DNA from: Takakia lepidozioides
Taxonomy: Eukaryota; Streptophyta; Takakiopsida; Takakiales; Takakiaceae
Direction of reading: 5' to 3'
Length of the DNA stretch: 64,000 nt
Assembly: GCA_030704615.1 (NCBI GenBank)
Contig: CM060733.1
Coordinates: forward strand, 54,002,001 to 54,066,000
In this document: positions 59,401-64,000 of the stretch, piece by piece
How the letters are laid out: each line of letters begins with the position of its first letter
Position numbering within the stretch: the first letter of the stretch is position 1
Notes under the pieces: model-generated
Seen by the model: only the letters and a program-made list of their open reading frames with translations
Databases searched by the model: none
What the model was told of the DNA's origin: nothing
Position numbers and translations under genes: made by a program

Positions 59401-62400
59401 AGAATTACTGCCTGCATTGTAGTTAAGGGCACTGAAATGTCGAATTCACCCTCAGTCATACCACCAGAGAGCTTCTAATCTGCTTCTTCTTATCCACTGA
59501 GTTTTGGTACCATGGCACAGCACTTACCACAACAAACATCTTTCCGTGGCTTGCAACAACTGCATTGATGAGTCCAAATCCCAGCTCACTGCTCAGTCTG
59601 GTACTTCAAAAAAGGCACACCGCCGTGTGGCAATCATCTCTGCTACGGTGGGGGCAGCTGCTGGAGTAATTCTGGCAGTGGTATGCGTGTTCATTTTCTG
59701 TCTCTGGAGGAGGCAGACCTCCGAGAAGCAACTAAAGGCTCAGGGTACGTATATGCACAGGTTTATCAAGATTTATTTCTGGAGCGTGTGCATGCTCCTT
59801 CCTTATCCAGCTATTGCCGTCCCAAACCTACTACAATGAGTTGATCTGAAACAACCTCAATTAGATGATCCAGGGTCCATTCCTTCTTTACCACCAATGA
59901 AAGCTGATTTCTTCCTGCTTCCTTTCATCACCACGGCCTGGACATGCCTTTATGCCTCTTCTTTATTGATTGTTGAATTTCACTACATTACAGCAATGGT
60001 AACCCATGATTGATTCGATTAGAGGCCCTTTCGCTCTTCTATTCTGTCTTTATTGGCAATTTTCATCCCCTTGCATATCAGGGTGTCCCCAAGGAGTAAC
60101 AATGGACGGATTGAAAATTTGTGTCATGCCACAAACCGATGCACGGAAAGGCAGCCAAAGTCGCAGTTTCTTTTGATCTCTTTGGTGATAATGTGGCAAT
60201 GGTGGCGTAACTGGAGGTACTATTGTGGATGTATTAGATGCAGTGAAGGATCCAAGCTTAAGTAAGAGTGTCGGGAAGACTCCTTCATCTTTGTCGATGT
60301 TCTCTGGCAACAACATCCGCAATTTCAGCCTGAAGGAGCTCAAGGCTGCCACTGGCAACTTCAACCCTGAGAATCAGATTGGCTTTGGAGGATTTGGGAC
60401 TGTCTACAAGGCCATCCTGCCTTCCAGTGAGATTCTTGCTGTCAAGCGCGCACACCGAGAATCACATCAAGGCCACAATGAGTTTCATAATGGTCTGTGT
60501 TGATCTTTGGGTGCACACTAAGCTCTCTTACTCCACCTGTTTTGGAGGATTCCTTGACAATGTTGGTGAACCCAAGTTAAAGACTGTAATTTACCCTCTC
60601 TTCATGTTATCCTGAAGTATACAGACCTGACTATTAAGTCTAAAACTCACACAACGGCTCACTGGATGCTTTTGCTTCATTGCGCATGTATGCAGAGGTG
60701 GAGGTGCTCTCCAGAATTTATCACAAAAATTTGGTTAATCTCGTTGGCTTCTGTGAAGAAAAAGGCAAGCATTACCTTTAACCCTGAATTGTATGCATAT
60801 ATATTTTTGGTGTTACAGCAGCAAGTGCTTTCCTGATGCGTATCACCAGAAATGCATCTACAGAGCTGCTCATCGGAATCCTGTGTATATGCCTTGTACA
60901 GAGGTTTTGAGCTTTCCAAACTTCGGTATTTGATTTTGCTGAGGTCAAAATGTGTTCAGTGGGATCAAGTTGAGTTCCCTTGTGCAATTTCCTTGTAGTG
61001 AGCCTTGTGTGGGGCTGCATGAGGCGAATTGGTACAGGTGAACAGATTCTGGTCTATGAGTATGTGCCAAATGGAAATCTCTTTGAACACATCTCTGGTG
61101 AGGCCCTCAATCCTCTAGTGGTCCACCGTGCTCACTCCAGTAGTGACACTTGTCCTTGGAAGTATGTTCTACATGCCTTGTTTGAATGACTAGAGACACT
61201 TATTCCCAACAGGAGGAATTCAGACAACCCTCTTAGCAGTCTTTGGCAATATTCACATAGTTGTACGGGACACTAGATATTTGAGCTAGCTGTTTCTAGC
61301 AAGTTCTTTTGAACTTCTGCAACTTGTTTTGTTTCATATGGTTTCCTGTTCTTAGCTGAGTCTTTAGTACCAGCAGAAGGTTGGGCTGAATGGTGGTACT
61401 GGGATCTGCAGGGAGAATGGGCCAGACGCTTGCATGGAGACAACGATTGGGCATAGCCATTTGTGCTGCAAAAGGTTGGATAGTTAAAACTTGGTGGCTT
61501 TGTTTGTGATGATTGCAGTAAGTTGGGTTGTTCTTATCTGTACAGAGAAGGTTATGTCACCTTCAGTAAGATGCTCAGATATTCTATTTCAACTAGAAAA
61601 ATATTCTGTAAAGAGGCCCATAAACGGTAGGGAGCAAAGCAACATTGCCAATTGATCGGCATCATGCTCACTCTTGCAGGCATAGCGTACCTGCATGATG
61701 AATGCAGCCCCTCCATCATCCACCGAGATCTCAAGCCATCAAACATCTTATTGGATCACAAATACCATGCAAAGGTCTCAGATTTTGGAATCTCCAAAAT
61801 GGGGCCCATGGACAACGCAACACATGTCAGCACAGGAGTGAAGGGGACACCAGGCTATGTGGACCCATACTACTACTGCAACTCCCGCATAGGCACCTTC
61901 TGCGATGTCTACAGCTTTGGTGTCATTATTCTTCAGCTTATCACTTCCAAGCCTGCTTGTGATCGCTCACGGAAACAGGCTGCGTATAACATCATCAATT
62001 GGGTGCGTCATTTTCTAAGTGCTTTGAGTGCTTCCCATCCCTTAAATAAAAGGGAAAATAGATTGACATTTGCAAGCGTGGGTTTCAAAGTTGCTTTTGG
62101 ATGTCCTTTTCATACTTACTTCATGTGTTGCTGAGATGGCACACAAAACAATGCCAGAATAAAGGATCTGGGATTCCTTCTGAACTTCAATCATACCATC
62201 AATAGTAAAGATCACCTATGCAATGCAGTAGGAGTGCTTTGAATTTCAACTCCCACGGCTTTGCTAACATGATTAATCAATCCATCTGGCAGGTCCGACC
62301 AAGCATAGAGTCAGGCCAGCTGGAAGTGATTTTGGACCCTGACCTCCAATCCCAGCCATACAACCGTGATATTCTTCTACAAATGGCAGAGGTTGGGCTG

Positions 62401-62763
62401 CGTTGTGTAGGGAAAGATATCAAGGAGCGCCCATCTATGAGCCAAATATACCAAGAGCTGGAGCTTGCTCTGCAGATGATTGATGGCCCACCTTCAGATC
62501 CACCCAGTGCAAGTTTGTCACAAAGACATGAAAGCAGGTTGTCACATACACAGGGCAGTGCTTCCTTTAATGATGGAGAGGCACAGACGGGCAGATCATC
62601 AGACTCTGAATTCAGCCTCCCAGAACTCGGAGGCAAGGATTTCCACATCAAATTTGATGGCATGGAATGGATTGATATCAAAGAGTTGGATGTGGAGTCC
62701 TTGCAAGACATCAGTACAAATCTGAAAGAATACTACAAGTCAATTCCAGATCCTAAAAATTAA
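56431..62763 (+). CDS. LRR receptor-like serine/threonine kinase
   Basis: Plasma-membrane receptor kinase. Fourteen exons: 56431-56611, 57113-57245, 57594-57665, 57954-58025, 58279-58350, 58676-58747, 59143-59202, 59521-59744, 60217-60492, 60696-60764, 61038-61097, 61412-61474, 61680-62002, 62293-62763. Their summed length (2,148 nt) gives a 715-residue frame. In order: signal peptide ([11 protein letters not shown]), LRRNT (ALVAFANSI...[11 protein letters not shown]), four LRRs each in its own 72-nt exon, a partial fifth LRR, a membrane span ([18 protein letters not shown]) and juxtamembrane. The kinase has [14 protein letters not shown] (Lys), the alpha-C Glu in [34 protein letters not shown] and [15 protein letters not shown]. 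All catalytic residues are present, so kinase activity is plausible. The intron after 60764 appears to use a GC donor. The C-terminal tail is Ser-rich. The exact subfamily is not assigned. Confidence 0.9.
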
Positions 62764-64000
62764 GTCTATGGAAAGACACGCTCTCACCTTGCTTCGTCTG
62801 GTCATTTCTTCAACCACTGAAAGCATGGCCTGGTTTTTGAAGAAAGTCAGCAAGGACACTGCCAAGCTTTTGTTCCAAGATTGTGCATGTCAGGAACTTT
62901 CTTGCAATGTAGCAATGGTGCTGTCCCTAAGCCTGAGTGCCTATTCCGACATAAATTGGATTGGAGGATTCTCTCACTCTGATAGCAGCCCGAAATCCTG
63001 CAAATCAGCTGCCTGTCTTCCACTCTCCAATTTCGTGGACATTGCCGATTTTCTTGAGAGATGGAACTGAACAGCGAAGTGGGAGCAATTCATGATGAAA
63101 CCTCATCAGCGGTTATCTCTGAAAGGGTATGATGTGCAGAAACACAGTGTGTGAACCTGTATGGCAAGTACATTAGCAGTTTACTCAAGGTTCGATACCA
63201 CACCATGCTTCAAACTAGAGATAGTCCTACCTTGTCTACCTTGGAGTTTCATCTTCTCCACATTGTACCATCGATTTCTTGTAATTAATAGTGGTGAAAT
63301 TGCTCCTCAGGACAAGTTTCATGTTCGTGGTGAACCCAGTAAGAATGCAGCAAAGAATTCTACCTTGTCCATCACCCAGCACGTGCCCTACCCGAAATCA
63401 CCTAATTTCCTACATGGTCAGTCTTCCCAACGGCTTCCCAATTTGTGCATAGCTAGCTTTCAAGTAGTGTGAAGTATTGTCCCATCGATTTTTGTAACGA
63501 AGGGGTTAAGATTGCACCTCAGGAGCAGGCCTCTGTTTCTGGTGAGCCCAGTGTGTAAATGTAGCGAATAATGCTCGCAATGCCACAGCCATTGTGAACT
63601 CTGCTGGACTAGAAATCGTTTGCCCAACATGCATAAAAGCAGGATTGTTCTTCAGAATTACGATGAGAAAAGGTTTCGACTTACTGGCACCTTTGCTGCA
63701 TGGGTTACAGAAAAGCTTGAGATTTCTGCAGGGGAGGTTATCCAGCAAATCAGCAAGATTGACTTCACTCACTCACTCACTCACTGCCAAGTCTCTCGAT
63801 CGACCACACTCGGCCCACACACACCGATGGCGTGATTACAGTATTGGGCAATCAATCAAAAGATGCGTTTACTGCCCCCCCTCCCTTCACATCTGCTCCG
63901 CTTACCTTCCTCTCAACGCTCTGCACATGAACTGCGACCAGGAAAACATTTCGGGCAGTCCGGGCAGGTCCCAGCGGCCTGCTACGACCAAGAAAACATT
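62764..64000. other. Downstream region, no gene recognised; holds a diverged duplication
   Basis: 3' UTR of the kinase followed by sequence in which 63,268-63,370 (CATCGATTTCTTGTAA, CTCCTCAGGACAAG, GTGGTGAACCCAGT) aligns with 63,484-63,585 (CATCGATTTTTGTAA, CACCTCAGGAGCAG, CTGGTGAGCCCAGT), ~215 bp apart. A (CACT)n run lies at about 63,763-63,785. At the right edge GCGACCAGGAAAACATT (63,935) and ACGACCAAGAAAACATT (63,984) form a short direct repeat. Confidence 0.55.

Overview
The window looks like nuclear DNA of a land plant. Genes have spliced GT/AG introns of a few hundred bases and there is much decayed transposon sequence. Several signs favour a seed-free plant, most likely a fern: a glutamine synthetase of the bacterial-derived GSIIB type, an intronless DYW-class PPR gene built from near-identical repeat blocks, a chromodomain gypsy element of a Tf1/Tcn1-like kind, and RNase H-bearing LINEs. 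The species call is inference; no marker in the window fixes it.

Layout. 0.8-2.4 kb: 3' part of a GSIIB glutamine synthetase (+). 5.1-7.5 kb: PPR-DYW gene (-) broken by two deletions. 7.9-9.05 kb: decayed OSB-like gene (-) with three PDF-motif exon sets. 9.2-15.6 kb: LINE fragments, a small possibly mitochondrial ORF, an endonuclease-like fragment, a 3.8-kb 5'-truncated RNase H LINE (-), and the remains of a DGNHR-motif protein gene. 15.8-24.0 kb: two transposase-like genes on the minus strand, one MULE-like and one hAT-like. Each has a TATA-box leader, and the two leaders look homologous. Each leader abuts a long array of TGCGACCACC...GGTGGTCGCA hairpin units. 24.7-26.2 kb: faint multi-exon coding traces (+). 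26.2-37.1 kb: a minus-strand gypsy element with gag, protease, RT/RH/IN and a ~1,100-codon extra reading frame downstream of integrase; its 5' LTR is missing. 37.1-43.4 kb: a plus-strand chromovirus whose 5' LTR starts near the predicted transcription start. Its primer-binding site is complementary to its own predicted RNA 5' end, and its RT carries an 83-bp antisense 25S rRNA insert. 44.5-50.6 kb: intact triple-CCCH zinc-finger gene (+). 50.6-56.4 kb: sparse intergenic DNA with a tiny LINE tail insertion flanked by target-site duplications. 56.4-62.8 kb: apparently intact 14-exon LRR receptor-like kinase (+). 62.8-64 kb: no recognised gene.

The genes do not form one pathway. The host genes that look intact are GSIIB (as far as it is visible), the CCCH protein and the LRR kinase. 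The PPR and OSB loci, both of organelle-targeted families, are decaying. Most of the middle 35 kb is mobile DNA. The observations most worth following up are the twin hairpin-array/TATA modules in front of two different transposase families, the self-priming architecture of the chromovirus, and the extra ORF of the minus-strand gypsy.
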